Part shown: positions 34,971 to 47,800 of the stretch, in pieces
Layout of the letters: every line of letters begins with the position of its first letter
Numbering within the stretch: the stretch's first letter is position 1
DNA from: Malachius bipustulatus
Taxonomy: Eukaryota > Arthropoda > Insecta > Coleoptera > Melyridae
NCBI GenBank assembly: GCA_910589415.1
Contig: OU342634.1
Coordinates: 13,885,144 to 13,949,143 of the forward strand
Reading direction: 5' to 3'
Length of the DNA stretch: 64,000 bases
The notes under the pieces: model-generated
The model's input: the letters and a program-made list of their open reading frames with translations, nothing else
Told to the model about the DNA's origin: nothing
Database searches by the model: none
Program-made: the position numbers and the translations under genes

Positions 34971-36629
34971 TATCTTTTAAACAAACTTCATTTTGGGCTT
35001 AAATTAATTTTTTCAACTTATACACTCAGGTGCAAAATAACTGGGCCGCTTTTTGAATGTAAAATGTGTTATTTATTTGGAATAATTAGGCTTTTAGTAT
35101 ATACACTTTTGATTTTGCATTAAAACCCATTAGCGCCCATCAGCGTCCTATTTATAGGACGGCGCAGAACTAAATTTTTTACTACCACTTATCAGCAAAT
35201 GATGAATACCGGGTATTCGCCTACCAAGAATCGATGCATAGTAGTGTCTTAAGCTTGCATTACTTTTCCCGCATCAGTTACCATAGCTCAACACTTGATG
35301 CCTGATCATCAGCGTTTTTTTTTCCCGGTGCATATAGTGCGTTGGGTTTCAGTGAATTTGTGATTACTATACGAGGTATGTAAGTCATTTTTTATTTTGA
35401 CTATGTCTATACTTCAGTTCCATATGGGAAGAGACCTTATCAAATTTAAATTAAAATTTTATCTTTAGACTGGTGATTCAAAGAAGTGGCATTTAAATGT
35501 GTTCGAAATAACTCACTTAATTTAATAGTTCCGAATCACCCCGAAAATCCGTCTTCTTATCTGCATCGTGCTTCTCTTTATCAGTTTTTTGCTCGAAATT
35601 GAGCGTTCAATAAAACATTAATTACAATTAAATATGAGAAGTGTGATTACTCTGTCATAGGCGGAGACAGGCTTATTGTGTCTTATAGCTTTGAAAATTT
35701 CATTACTCGTAAATTGCCTTCTTGCTTCTTTCTTTTCATGTTCCAAGTTTTAAATGATGCGGTAGTATTACATAATTTAGTGAATTTACTGGATATATTT
35801 CTCTAGGTATAGGACAATAATAGCTTCAACCAATAATTGATTATTCCTTAAAATATAATATATTCTCCAAGTTTTTTTCTCGCTTGTGATTAAAAGGAAT
35901 TCTCAGGACCAGCACTTTGGTTACTTTAACTAAATGTTGCTTTTTGTACAGTCTTCAGAGTTATCAATAATCCCGGTATTGAGAAACCAATGAAACGTGT
36001 AACTTCTGGTAGGAAGAGAATCATACTCGATGATGACGTGAAGCGTGAAGTAGTAGGTACATCACAAATTTCATACTACATTTTTTAGAAATGAAATTCC
36101 TACTTTAAAAACCATTCTAACAGAGTTCCACGAAGATGAAAAAAAATTGTTTTGTGGCGCAGAATTTTTTTAATGAATTTCGGGAGCATCGACGACCACA
36201 AAGAAACATATATTACGCATATTCAGATACACATATCCAGAAGAAGAACTATGGCAAGTCGTGCGCCACTGACATCTGCTTTCCCCTTACGTTTATTACC
36301 CGCAGCTCTCTATTCGGCAAAACTGATATCATCCAATTCGAAATCGCAGTATAGGTGTTAGATCAAGTTTACAATGGAAAACATAAATTTAGTTTGGTTG
36401 TGGCTCATTTTCTGTGTATATAGACCTGAAAATATTGGTGTCATATAAATGTGACGCTGGGAATTTCAGTAAATATTTATCAATTTTAGTCACCATCTAA
36501 TTTTATGCAAATTTTATTACAGAATTCATTCGAAAGTAACAAAAATCAGTAAAATATTTAAAACTATGGAGGAAAGCCTGGGAATATGCCAATTCAGTGG
36601 ATTGTGAGGCAGAAATGTTAGCTCTGCCA

Positions 36630-37545
36630 TCTGCCACCTGAAGTTGATGAGCTGACAGACGAAGGAGATTTCGATGATGGAAATCTTGGCATGCCTATAG
36701 TCAGTGACATCCCAGGAAATATAGAAATAGACTTCAGTGCATGAAGAAAACTCAGATGAAAACGGCAACACACAAGAAGACGACGAAGACGAGTTACCAT
36801 TAGCATCACTGGTTACCAAAACTTCTGCTGCAAGTAGACCGTCATGTTTTTCAAATAGCCCTTCAGCAGATTGCTACTTACCATCGAAGAAAAGAAGGCT
36901 TGTAAACCCCACTATTACAGCAGACTGGAAAAACATTCCTCCCGAATATCAATTTGGGCCTATACTTGACTCCCCAAATCAAAAGCTACAAGTACTAAAA
37001 TCGGTTCAACAAAAATCAACTCCTGTTTGCATTTTTGAACAATTTTTGATGAAAATGTGCTCCTCGATGGAGTAAAGAAAAAAAAAGAAAGAGCTGCTCT
37101 TCCTCAGCCAAGACTAATTCATAATTATAACCGTTATATGGGGGGGGTGTAAATCAACATGACTGGATTTTAGAAAAACACAATATTTCGCTGAGGGGAA
37201 AAAACTGGTATTGGCTCCTAGTGACACGAATTATTGAAATGGCTGTAGTGAATATCGTTCTATTGTATCGAAACCTTCATGGCAAGAAATCAATTTCCAT
37301 AAAGGAATTTAGAAGATCAACTGGAGTCGAATACCCAAAGCTTGGCTATGGTAAATGAGTTCTAAAAGGCAGACTGCTAAGTTTCCCTTCCACTTCTAGG
37401 TCGAATGTTCCTGAAGGTGTTAGATATGATGAAAAAGGACATCTTACAGAAAAAAGAGCAAAACAACGCCGTTGTCAATATGCAAACCAAATACATTCTG
37501 CAATAAGTGCAATATGTCACTTTATGTACCCAATGTTTCCCTAAA
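36630..37545 (+). pseudogene. piggyBac transposase remnant with internal deletion
   Basis: The N-terminal acidic part (PPEVDELTDEGDFDDGN, PIVSDIPGNIEI) runs by frameshift into 36737-37075 (DEDELPLASLV, DWKNIPPEYQF). The catalytic middle (DDD domain) is missing and the reading jumps to the C-terminal part near 37117 (HNYNRYMGGV, EKHNISLRGKNWYWLLVTRI, EFRRSTGVEYPKLG), with further stops. Dead copy. Confidence 0.75.
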
Positions 37546-37780
37546 TACCACGACAACCAATGAATAATGTATTTTGTACATCCTTTTTTTACTTTTATTG
37601 TTTAGAAGTTATAATGCTAGCTCATTTTTGATCCATAAAATTTTGACCTATAAAATGTTGGCTAAGTTTTCAAGAATAAAGTATTTTTTTCATATTATTT
37701 TACATTTTATTATCATTCCTCATAAATAAACATATCCTCCCAACGTCATATTTATAGGAAAGCGATTTTCAGAAAAATCA

Positions 37781-38505
37781 ACGTCCTTAAAGTTGGAAGA
37801 GCAGGGTCAGCAGAACATAAATTTTATAAAACCACAATTAGACGCTAATTAAACGCTAATTAAATGCACTAATTAAAATTTTAATGCTCCATATTTTCTA
37901 AGAAAAACGACATGTTCTGCCAGGTTTAGATAAAGCTAGCAGAACATGAGTTCAAAAATGCCCGAATCAGCATGATATATATCCATGTTAAAATGCTCGA
38001 ACAATTAAACGCTAATTAAGTATGCATAATTAAAATTTTAATGCTCCATTTTTTTCTATGGAAAACGACATGTTTTAAGCCAAGTATTAATTAGTTGACA
38101 CAAGCAAGTTTGGTACTGGATTATTATTTTGTTCACAGAATACACTTTGTATTTGTACTGGAAGTTTTAGGTACCTTATTCAGGCAACCAATTTTTTGGT
38201 TGAATATCTCCATTTCGGCAATTATATCATTTAGTTGGCCCAAGTAAATTTTTCATTCCTAGTTATTAATTATATCATTTAGTTGCCGGAATTGTAAATT
38301 CACTTCCGCCAATGAAAATTTTTTCTCAGTTTAGGCATTTTTGGACTCATGTTCTGATAACTTAATCTAAAGCTGGCAGAAAATGTAGTTTTTCTTAGAA
38401 AAAAATGGAGCATTAAAATTTTAATTAGTGCATTTAATTAGCGTCGAATTGTGGTTTTATAAAATTTATGTTCTGCTGACCCTGCTCTTCCAACTTTAGG
38501 GACGT
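37781..38505. mobile_element. Foldback element nested in the piggyBac copy
   Basis: Inverted arms of about 190 bp: ACGTCCTTAAAGTTGGAAGA at the left, its inverse ending CAACTTTAGGGACGT at the right, both with GTCAGCAGAACATAAATTTT and TTAATTAGTGCATTTAATTAG-type blocks. ATTGTAAATT-rich centre. No clear target duplication. Confidence 0.7.
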
Positions 38506-39700
38506 GAAAAATCAAGTATTTCCGATCGTTTTGATGGTTACTACTGACTTTAAGAACAACATGGCAGCAATATAGTAAAATTTGATAGATTTTTTTAAGA
38601 AAAATATAATTAGGGCGTTAATGGGTTTTAATTAAAGGACTTCCTCCTGGATCATAAAAAAAAATTATGAAAATTATTCTCATTTTAAATGAACAAAGTT
38701 AGAAAATTGAAATTCAATCGTTTTCACAAAGACAAAAAAGAGTGCCTGTGTTTGGCAATTGTTTGTAATTTTTTGGTTGCTAGGTGTATATAGCTTGTTG
38801 TTACTAAGACAGACAATGGTTAAGTGACAATTATTGTGGTTCTAAAGTAATGTTAAAATGAGAAAAATTATCATTTTCTTGAATCCTTCAAGAGGAAGGC
38901 CTTTATTAATAAAAAATCAAGTGTAACCTGAAAGCCAAAATATCTCAAAGTATAGGTACTCGATTAAAAAAAATAGTACATGGCTCATTTTTTTTTGCAA
39001 CTGTGTATTTATGAGAGGATCTATAACTTTAAATTTGACCCTATATCACTGAAACACTCGATATTTATCATACACCGACACCGCTGTCACATTAATCTGG
39101 TTTCTGAAGATATTTGCCAAATGTAGCAGAGAATCTGAAAAAAAAGGTGGCTTCATCAATAATTAGAATATTTGCCGCCATATCTAAAAAAATTTACTTC
39201 TAAAGTCTAAACTAAATGATAACTTGATAATCAACAGGTTAGTGACACATTCACTAAGAGTGCCCATCTTATTGGATAAATAAAAAAAAAGAACATAATT
39301 AAATCAATTTATTTCAGAAACTCTATACCATAATTACAATAATATCTTACAAACAACTAATTATTAATTAATATTTACAAAACCAATATCTAATTTTAAT
39401 TAGAGCAATAATAAAGTTGAAAATTCAAGGTAAAAATCAAGTTAACATTATAAAATAGGTATCACATAACACAACGTACCGGCCTGGACCGGTACGATTA
39501 AATCCTGAAACACTCCTTCCCCATCATAATCATCTTAACAGCGAACTCCAATTATTTAACGGACGTCTAATTTAACCCACTGAATTAATATATTATGTAA
39601 CATGTGTATCATTCCAGTAAAATTAAATACTAATAAAAATAATTATTATTAATACTATGTACAATAATTTACAGAGCTTTTATTCTACGTTATAATTATA

Positions 39701-40669
39701 CAGGGTGTCCGGTAAGTACCTCCTAATCTCTCGGGAGCATACAGAGGAGGTCAAAAAAAACCTAGTCTGTCATAAAAAAAAATGTCCCAAAGTGTCCCCA
39801 AACGGAGATATGGAGTCCTAAAAGGGTGCCCCGCAATTTACTTTTTTGGCTCTAACTTTTGAACCGACCTGTATAATTGGATGGAATTTAAACATTTTAT
39901 AGAGGCCACAGAGAGCCATCAGGCCATATTAAAGTCGATGTTTGACGTCGTCAGGGAAGTCCGGAACGGACTTACCATCGTACTCGTTGAGTCTAAATTT
40001 TGACAGGTGTCACTTTACAGAGCTACAAACTATTTTTTTGAATAGTCTAATACTCCATCTTTAAAAAAGGTGCTCTTAATTTATTTCGGTAAAACTGACG
40101 GTTTTCGAGATAAATCGGTTTTTAAGTATACGAAACACTCAAAAGTTACTAAATTCTAAACACAAACAGGTAAAAATCAGATTCTTGTTGACAAACCTAC
40201 CTACATAATGGATTGCTATTAACGGAACTTGATCAAAATTCGCATAAAAGTCGATTTATCTTGAGAACCGCTAGTTTTATCGAAATAAATTAAGAGTACC
40301 TTTTGTGAAGATGAATGACCAGCGTATTTAAAAAATAAGTTTTCAGCTCTGTAAAATGACACCTGTCAAAACTTTGACACAATGAGTGTGGTGGTAAGTC
40401 CGTTCCTGACTTCCTTTAGGACGTCAAACATCCACTCTGATATGGCTTAATGAGTCTTCATGGCCTCTATAAAAAATTAAAATTTCATCAAATTATACAG
40501 GTCGGTTAAAAAGTTAGAGCCAAAAAAGTAAATCTTAGGGTACCATTTTGGGGCTCTGTATCTCCGTTTAGGGACACTTTAGGAATGTTTTTTTTATGAC
40601 AGACTAGGTTTATTTTGACCTCCCCTGTATGCTCCCGAGAGATTAGGAGGTACTTACCGGACACCCTGT
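39701..40669. mobile_element. TA-flanked foldback MITE (CAGGGTGTCCGG ends)
   Basis: Ends CAGGGTGTCCGGTAAGTACC/GGTACTTACCGGACACCCTG flanked by TA. Arms of about 440 bp with GGGCTCTGTATCTCCG-type blocks form a long hairpin. Lies 0.7 kb beyond the PCF11 stop codon. Confidence 0.88.
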
Positions 40670-41054
40670 ATAAATCAACCCTTCCATTATATACAAATTA
40701 TTCAAATGGGTTAAAAATAATTAAGTATATAATTTGCACACACTCTCATACACACTACATACAATGCAAAAATTCACTGTGACTAGAAAATCTCTATGCA
40801 CTGCTCCTGGAATTAATTAAAAATTAATAACCCATCACTAGATTGCGCTTATTTTAAATTACAACTTGAACCAAAACGATCAAATTCCTGTGGGATTTGG
40901 GTCCCCTCAAATCAAAATAAGCGCAATCTAGTGACAAAAATAATTACTTCACTTCATTAGTGATAGAAAATTATAAAGTTTGAACTAATTGAAATTAAAA
41001 AATTAAGAAAAAAAGGATTTATGAATAGGAATCATCATAATTAATTGTCTTCTC

Positions 41055-41060
41055 TTTATT
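41055..41060 (-). terminator. Candidate PCF11 poly(A) signal
   Basis: AATAAA on the minus strand about 350 bp past the PCF11 stop codon. In this AT-rich DNA the hexamer is common, so the assignment is tentative. Confidence 0.4.
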
Positions 41061-41407
41061 CTATCATAGTTGTGACGATTATCACAGTTCCTCAAAAAAA
41101 TTACGATCATAATATGACTTATATTCTGACATTTGATTGGCTGTACTTTGCTAATACGAGCATCTATGGTGCAATATAAATTTTGGAAAAATTTATACAT
41201 CGCTTTAATCGCAAGTTAATGATCATAAAAAAGTCTTAATTAAATACTGACATTGCACCATCAACACCTGTCAAAGTTTACAAAATGCCACTTAAATAAA
41301 TAATCTGATTTCTGTCCTTAAATTGCACTTACTCACACACACACACGATCAACAAGAACCAACCGCGAATTCGTCAACCGATTCCGTAACTGAAATTCAC
41401 CGAGTGA

Positions 41408-41871
41408 TCACATTATCGAGCACATCCCGGTCAACTCGCTGCCTCGTCTCACGGGCGGGAACTGCTTCAGCTCGACTCCCTGCAATGCGGGCTTCAGGTT
41501 GAGCAGGACGGGTTCCTCGCCGGGCGGCAACGGCTGCGACGGGTCCAGGAAGATCTTCGGTTGGGCCACGCAGCTATCCACGGCCGTCTGCACCTCCTTG
41601 GGTTTCTCCTTCGCGGCGGGTGCCGCCGGCATGGCCTTACTGATGTTGATCTTGATCTTGGCACCGAGACCTGCATGCGGGGCGGTCACCGCCCCCGAGT
41701 CCAGCTCTACGTTCCCGTCGATTGAGCTCTTCAAGACTGTGCGGACGGGAAGGGGCGGGTTTTTCGATGCCAGCTCGTCTAAGTCTTGCTTGTCAGAGGT
41801 AGTGTCGAGTACTTCGGCGGTTCGCGGATTGACGCCGTCTTCCGTCGACAGATCAAAAATTTCTTCCTCGC
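41408..41871 (-). CDS. Pcf11: PCF11 exon 12: C-terminus and stop
   Basis: Encodes EEEIFDLSTEDGVNPRTAEV through a Pro-rich tail ending RGSELTGMCSIM and stop. Entered in phase 1 at TTCCAG|GC; the total CDS length is exactly divisible by three. Another acidic/Pro-rich tail without a named domain. Confidence 0.93.
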
Positions 41872-44800
41872 CTGGAAAATCAATGTTTGTTATTAGGTGC
41901 CCATCTACTGTGACAAACTCTGACAAAGGCAAAATCTTTTATACCCCTTCACAAGTTCTTATAATTATTTTATAAACAACCCCAACAATTTTTTTACTAT
42001 ACAACTTACCGGGATCTTTTGGTTCCGTTTTAACCTTCACGGGTCCCGACTGGAAGGCAAGTAGAGCATCTTCGATGTCCATGAAATTATCGTCTAAGCT
42101 CCTGTTTCTTACAACGGGTTTCGGTTGTTCCGGTTCCGTCACCATTTCCTCATCATCATCATCATCGTCGACGACGATCTTCTCTGGGATCACTTCGTTG
42201 ATAATAACGTCATCGTCCTCCTCGTCATCCCGGTAGTCTTCTTCTTTTCTTCCATCATCCGGACTCGTTTCACCAGGTTCCTTGTCACCCTCGGACATTT
42301 TGGTCTGCTCCTCCTCAATTATGACGCTCATCTTATCCTCCTGAGATTTCTCTGCGATCTCATCCTCTTCCTCGTCGTCCAGGTTGACGATTTCGAGACC
42401 GGGGATCGAGGTCTCGTCAATCACTGTCACAGGTTCTGCTACGGGCTGTTCTGGTTGAGGTTCCGCGAGAGAAGCCTGGGGAAATTACATTATTGCAATC
42501 TATTAAACAAACCAGAATTCATTCTTACCTTATAATCATCATAGCAAGTGGGATGGTACGTCCGATTTTCGACCCGAATGGCATTCTTCAAATGCCATTC
42601 CTCTTTCTCTTCGTTAAAGAACTGATCGAAGATATCCATGCAGACATCGCACCGAGAGTACTGAATTTCCGGATCCGCCTGTACACTGACCAGCTCCTCG
42701 ACCTCCTCCGTTTCATCCGAAGCACCTTCGGTCTGTAGCTGATCGAAATAGCTCTTCTCCCTCTCTTCCAGATCCTCGATCTCCTCGTAACTTTTCCAAT
42801 CGCTCAAGCTGTAGTACCACCTCCGGCTTGACGCGACTCGGATGTTCTTCTTCCCTTTCCGGTTCTGGCGGAAATGCCAATCGAGGTGTTGGCTGTACTG
42901 CAGGCTCAGTTCCGGTGGGAACCTCATCCCGCAACTGCTGCACTGCATTCCCGAATAGAGCATATCGTACAGGACATTCTGCCTGGTTTTCAGGGTCTCG
43001 GGTTTGGAGAACAAGACGGGTTTCATCGTGTCCGCGAGACTCTTCTTTGTTGCTGTCTTGGTGGGGTCCGAGTCGGGCTTCGGGGCTGGAACCGGTTCGA
43101 CGGGCGGTCTCTGTTTGCCGGTTGTGACCATACCGGAAGCGACTAGCTTTTGGAACAGCTCGTTTATGTTGAGACCGGACGGGGACGGGGCTATCACATT
43201 TTCCGGCTTATTCATCCGGTTGACGGTGTTCTCCACTTGGTATCCGGCGGAATTCGGGTTAGATATCACAGGAGATGAAAGGACCGAAGAGAGAACGTCC
43301 AAGCTACCTGGAATCGAAGAAATTAATAGAAACACGCGTGCGTGACCTGGCAAATCTGCCAAAATGTAGAAAAGGGTCAGAGAAATTTGTGTCCTTTTGC
43401 TTTCCTGTTATTTTTTAATTCCTGCTGGTACTGTTGTCTAGGTCTAGGAGTGATATTACTCACCCAAACTGAGGTTTCAGTTATTTTAACTAAAAAATAT
43501 ACATGTCCAACTTGTCATTATTAATGAATTATTAAATTACAAAACGAATCTGGAAGAGGAATTCTGGCAACATAGTATTACTATGCTTAAAAGTTCTATC
43601 CCAGCAAATAACAAAAAAAAAATGAAGGCCTCATAGTAGTCATAGTCCCTCCTCCTACCTTTATCCCTGAAATTTTCAAACATATTTAGAAATTCCAAGG
43701 ATAAATTATTATTTAGATTCCAATAATTGCCCACGACAAGTTTTTTGAATTAAAGACAAAGTCTGTTTCAACCTGCACTAATGTTGCCAATGCCAACGTA
43801 TTCAAATTTCCCTAGTCTTCAGGAGGTTTCTTATTTCTTACACTAAAAATGTTTAGAGATTACAAATTAGATACTTACTTGATAAATTCTGATTATGTAA
43901 AATGCTCTGCAGGATATTAGGAGGATTCGAGTTACTATCCTGTTCCTCCACGTTGTCCAAATTGAACCTCCTCTTGGCAGGAATGGGCAAAGCAGGGTCG
44001 CTAGTATTCACCCCCGCCGGGAATCCATCCTGGCTCGACTCGTCCCCGACAGCAGGTCCGGGTGGAGCCGGACCGCACCCCTCCATATCTTTGATGTAGA
44101 CATGCCCAGGTTTAATCCCCTTGGGCAGTACTGTGAACCTGATGAAATACTTTTTACCTTGGAAAACAATAGGTTTAGGAAGACCACCAAACTCAACATT
44201 GATTTTAATATCGTTTATTACAACAGCCTTTAATCCATCTACAAATTTTATAGTATGCGTCACGCCGTCCAGGATGAACATCTGAGTCTTCCCGTCCAGG
44301 TAAACCGGGTAAATCCGTTTCGCATCGATTACCAGACTTATTTTCCCGGCGACCAGATCGGTCCTCCTGACCGAACCGATCTTCACTTGCGGGGCCGGAC
44401 CCTCCAGCCTCACCGAGACTGGGACGTTATCTAAACTGATCACGATACCCGGCCCTCCGAAGAAACACTCGTACGGTTTCCCATCAATCAATATCTCTCT
44501 CGAGGGTGCCCCGAACTTAACTTGGTGCAGACTTCCGTTGATCATTACATCGTGATACGATGAGTCGTCAAACGAGAGCGTCAAGGTCTCCTTATCATTG
44601 AAAAAGACGGTCCTGACGCCGTTCTGAAACGATATTTCCCTTGGATCGTCCCAATTCATGAAGACTATTGCGACATCATCATAATACCGGATCTCCCTAG
44701 GTATTGAATCGATGCAGATAGTTTTCATCTCATCTTGGTTAACCGATTCAACGATCAAGGTCTCGTGATCCGGGGCATGGATTGGTGCTGGCGCCGGCGA

Positions 44801-47800
44801 TTGTGACCTCCCCGTATCGTTCGACTCGAATCCGGGTCCCATCGCCCTCCAATTACCAGGTGGATGCATTCGTGGTCTCAGACCGGGTCTCATTAGAGGG
44901 GGGATGTCCCATGGTCTCCTCCTGCCGCCTCTCCAATTCGGGGGCATCCCTCTTCGGTTGAACTTGAAGTGGGGCTCCTCGAAGGGCATCCGGTTGGGGT
45001 ACATCATGCCGAAATCGATCGGCTGGTTCTCGAAGCCACTCCCGTTGTTAGTCGGTGGTGCGCCCATGTGCCTCTCGTCTTTATCTCTCGCCGATCTATT
45101 CGACTGGGGTTCCTCTTCCATGCTCATGTCTAGCTCATCGTCGCTGATCGGTTGGAGGGAAGTGTTCGCGAATTCGTTGTCTTTCTTCTGAGCCTCTCTC
45201 AGTTTCTGGGTCTCGATTTGGGCAATGATTTTATTCATCAATTGGTGCCCTTGCTCGTTTGACATTTTTCCTTCTTTGATGCATTTTTCGTCCGCCGGGG
45301 AAATTATTATTTTATTGTTGATCTCATTCGCTGGGGCTGGTGCCGATGGTAGAGGTGCCAGTGATGGTGGTGGTGCGAGTGATGGTAGTGGTCCCGGGGT
45401 AGAGGCAGGTCTTAGATCTTCGTCTTCCTTCATTGTCTTATCTAGAAGTGGTAAAAAAATATCAATGTTAACTATATTCTTAAGGTGAAAGGATGAAACT
45501 AAAAGGCTACTGTTTAACAACAAACCTTGCTGGGACGGCGATAACTTCTTATCCTTGAGAGTAGCGATCGCTAATTTCGCCCGTAATGCTTCCAGATTTG
45601 GTTTTTGAGGGGACTCAGATTTCTTCTCAGCTTCTTTCTGAGCGACGGTGGATATAATCGGGGGCGGAGGGGTGGGAGGTCGATCATTAATCGGTGGTAG
45701 TTGTCGAAGATCGGTATCCTCGTTCCCGAATAACCTAAAAATAAAACAATTAATGTAACTTCCAAGTCATTATGACTTTTTTGATCGACTTACTCGTCCA
45801 GCAGTTCAGTCTTTGATTTCTTGGTCGGTAGCTCAGTGTCTTCAGTCGATAGCCTCTTCTTCCCGACTATCTGACGGAGGTCGGTATCCTTGGTTACGGC
45901 GGCGGCGACTTCGACATTACCACCTGGATAATTATAGTTACGGTTCATTAGTCGGTTGTGAAATATGTAAATAGGTGTAGAAACATATAAAATATAGGTA
46001 GCATCTTGTCTGTGATATTGTCGTTTAATAAGAAAGGTGTCCCAAGAGTCTTGCTCCCACAACTTACTCCAGTGAGATCATTAATTCCTTTTCTGGTTAA
46101 CACGTTGACCGCCGTAATGGCAAATTTTTTTGACATATCTGGGGCCAGAGTTTTTTCTTGTTTTAAACAGTAGATAATTTGATGAATAAGAGATAGTATC
46201 GCCTAATTTAAGTTATTAATTTTTTAAACATTTGTTTTGAGTGCGCGGCAAGTGTGCATCGCATGGCCTGAATGACAAAATTTTCATGTTGGCGCCATGT
46301 GAAGCACACGTGCCTCGCAATTCAACAAGAAATTTCCTGTAAAAACTTGGAGCTGATTCATATAGTTATTAGTTATTATTAATTATTAGTTATTTATATT
46401 AGAAATTCGTTATTTTTTATATACCTACTTCTTGACGATTTTTCTTTTTCTTGTTCGCAATTTTTTTGCAAAGTAAAGAATTAAACAAAAATGTGTTGCA
46501 TTTTTCATTACAACTATACATAAATTTGATTATGAGTCTAAAATAATACCAATAGAAACAAAAATAGCTAAGGATATAGCTAATAATAAATATATAGCTA
46601 TTTTGGATCTGTTTAACTTTTAACTTCTGAGCCGGGCTAAAAAAATGAATTTGTATACCAAGCCGTGCACTTTGTTCCTTCATAACAGTTTTAGGCTAAC
46701 GTGAAGCAAATGTGAGCAGCGCGGCTCAACGTAAAAACCTACGCGTGAAACATAGGTGAGTGGCGTGGCTCACAGAGACGGGGGCCACGCGAGTCACACT
46801 TGCTTCGCATGGCGGTCAACGTGTTAAACTTTTGTAAAATTGTAATGCTTGAAGTTTTTTTTTTTAATTGAAAAAATTGATTGTGTTTAGAGATATTCAT
46901 AGAACTCATAAATGTGTTTTTTTTTAATTTTCAGAAAATTGAGAATTTTGCAATTCTTTCAATCACAAAATGTGATTTTTATATTTTTTTTACAATTGCA
47001 TCATTGTGCTACAGAGACTCGAGTTATACAGGGGGACAATTTTTGATTGAACAGTAGCCATCTTGCATCTCAGCCAATAATTATGATACCTCAAGTCATA
47101 TAAATTTGGTCACTGTAGACTGTAGGTACATTGTGAATGTGCTTTTTTTTAATACGACCTAAAGTTCTTTGTTTTTAGGTTAAATTTTCAAACAATTATT
47201 CCAGATGCGATTTCAATCGTTTTTCTACCCAGAAAAATGAAAAATCCACGATTTTGTCAACCACAAAATATAAAAATTTTCATTTTAAAAGGTCAATTTC
47301 TTTAATTATTTTATTTTAAGAATGAAATTTTCAATTGTTTTTATAATTATTATTAGAATCTTTTAAAAATGGATTTTAAAAAAATTCAGTCTGTTTCATT
47401 TCCTGATCATAAATATAAAAAAAATCGAATTATTAATTTTTTACAATTAGAAAATCTCAAAACAAGGCCAATTTTCGTTTATTCAGTTTTCTGACAGCGG
47501 CTTTCTCGAGCGAATCTTCAAAAGACGGCAACGTCAAATCCTTCCGATCACAAAATGTTTTTCACTTGTTTTTCTGATCAGAATCTTCAAACTTTTCTTG
47601 TGACACAAGCGACCTCACCTATCTGATCAAAATCTTCGCAAAATTCAAATGGTTTTTTTTTAGAACAAAGAACAAATTCTTGTCTCAGAGTTGCCCTTGC
47701 ACATACCTGACGGGCATGACGACCTTTGTATCGTTTTACTTTATACTCAACACTCAACATACGATCTTCGATTGTTTTCCGGTTGTAACCTCCAATAAAA

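Larger units (their letters stand above)
35124..38627 (+). mobile_element. piggyBac-family transposon, decayed, 3.5 kb
   Basis: Inverted ends AACCCATTAGCGCCC/GGGCGTTAATGGGTT are flanked by TTAA on both sides (35120-35123, 38628-38631). The left subterminal palindrome CGTCCTATTTATAGGACG occurs again as a diverged copy near 37745. Transposase remnants lie at 36600-37545, and a foldback element is nested at 37781-38505. Confidence 0.85.
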
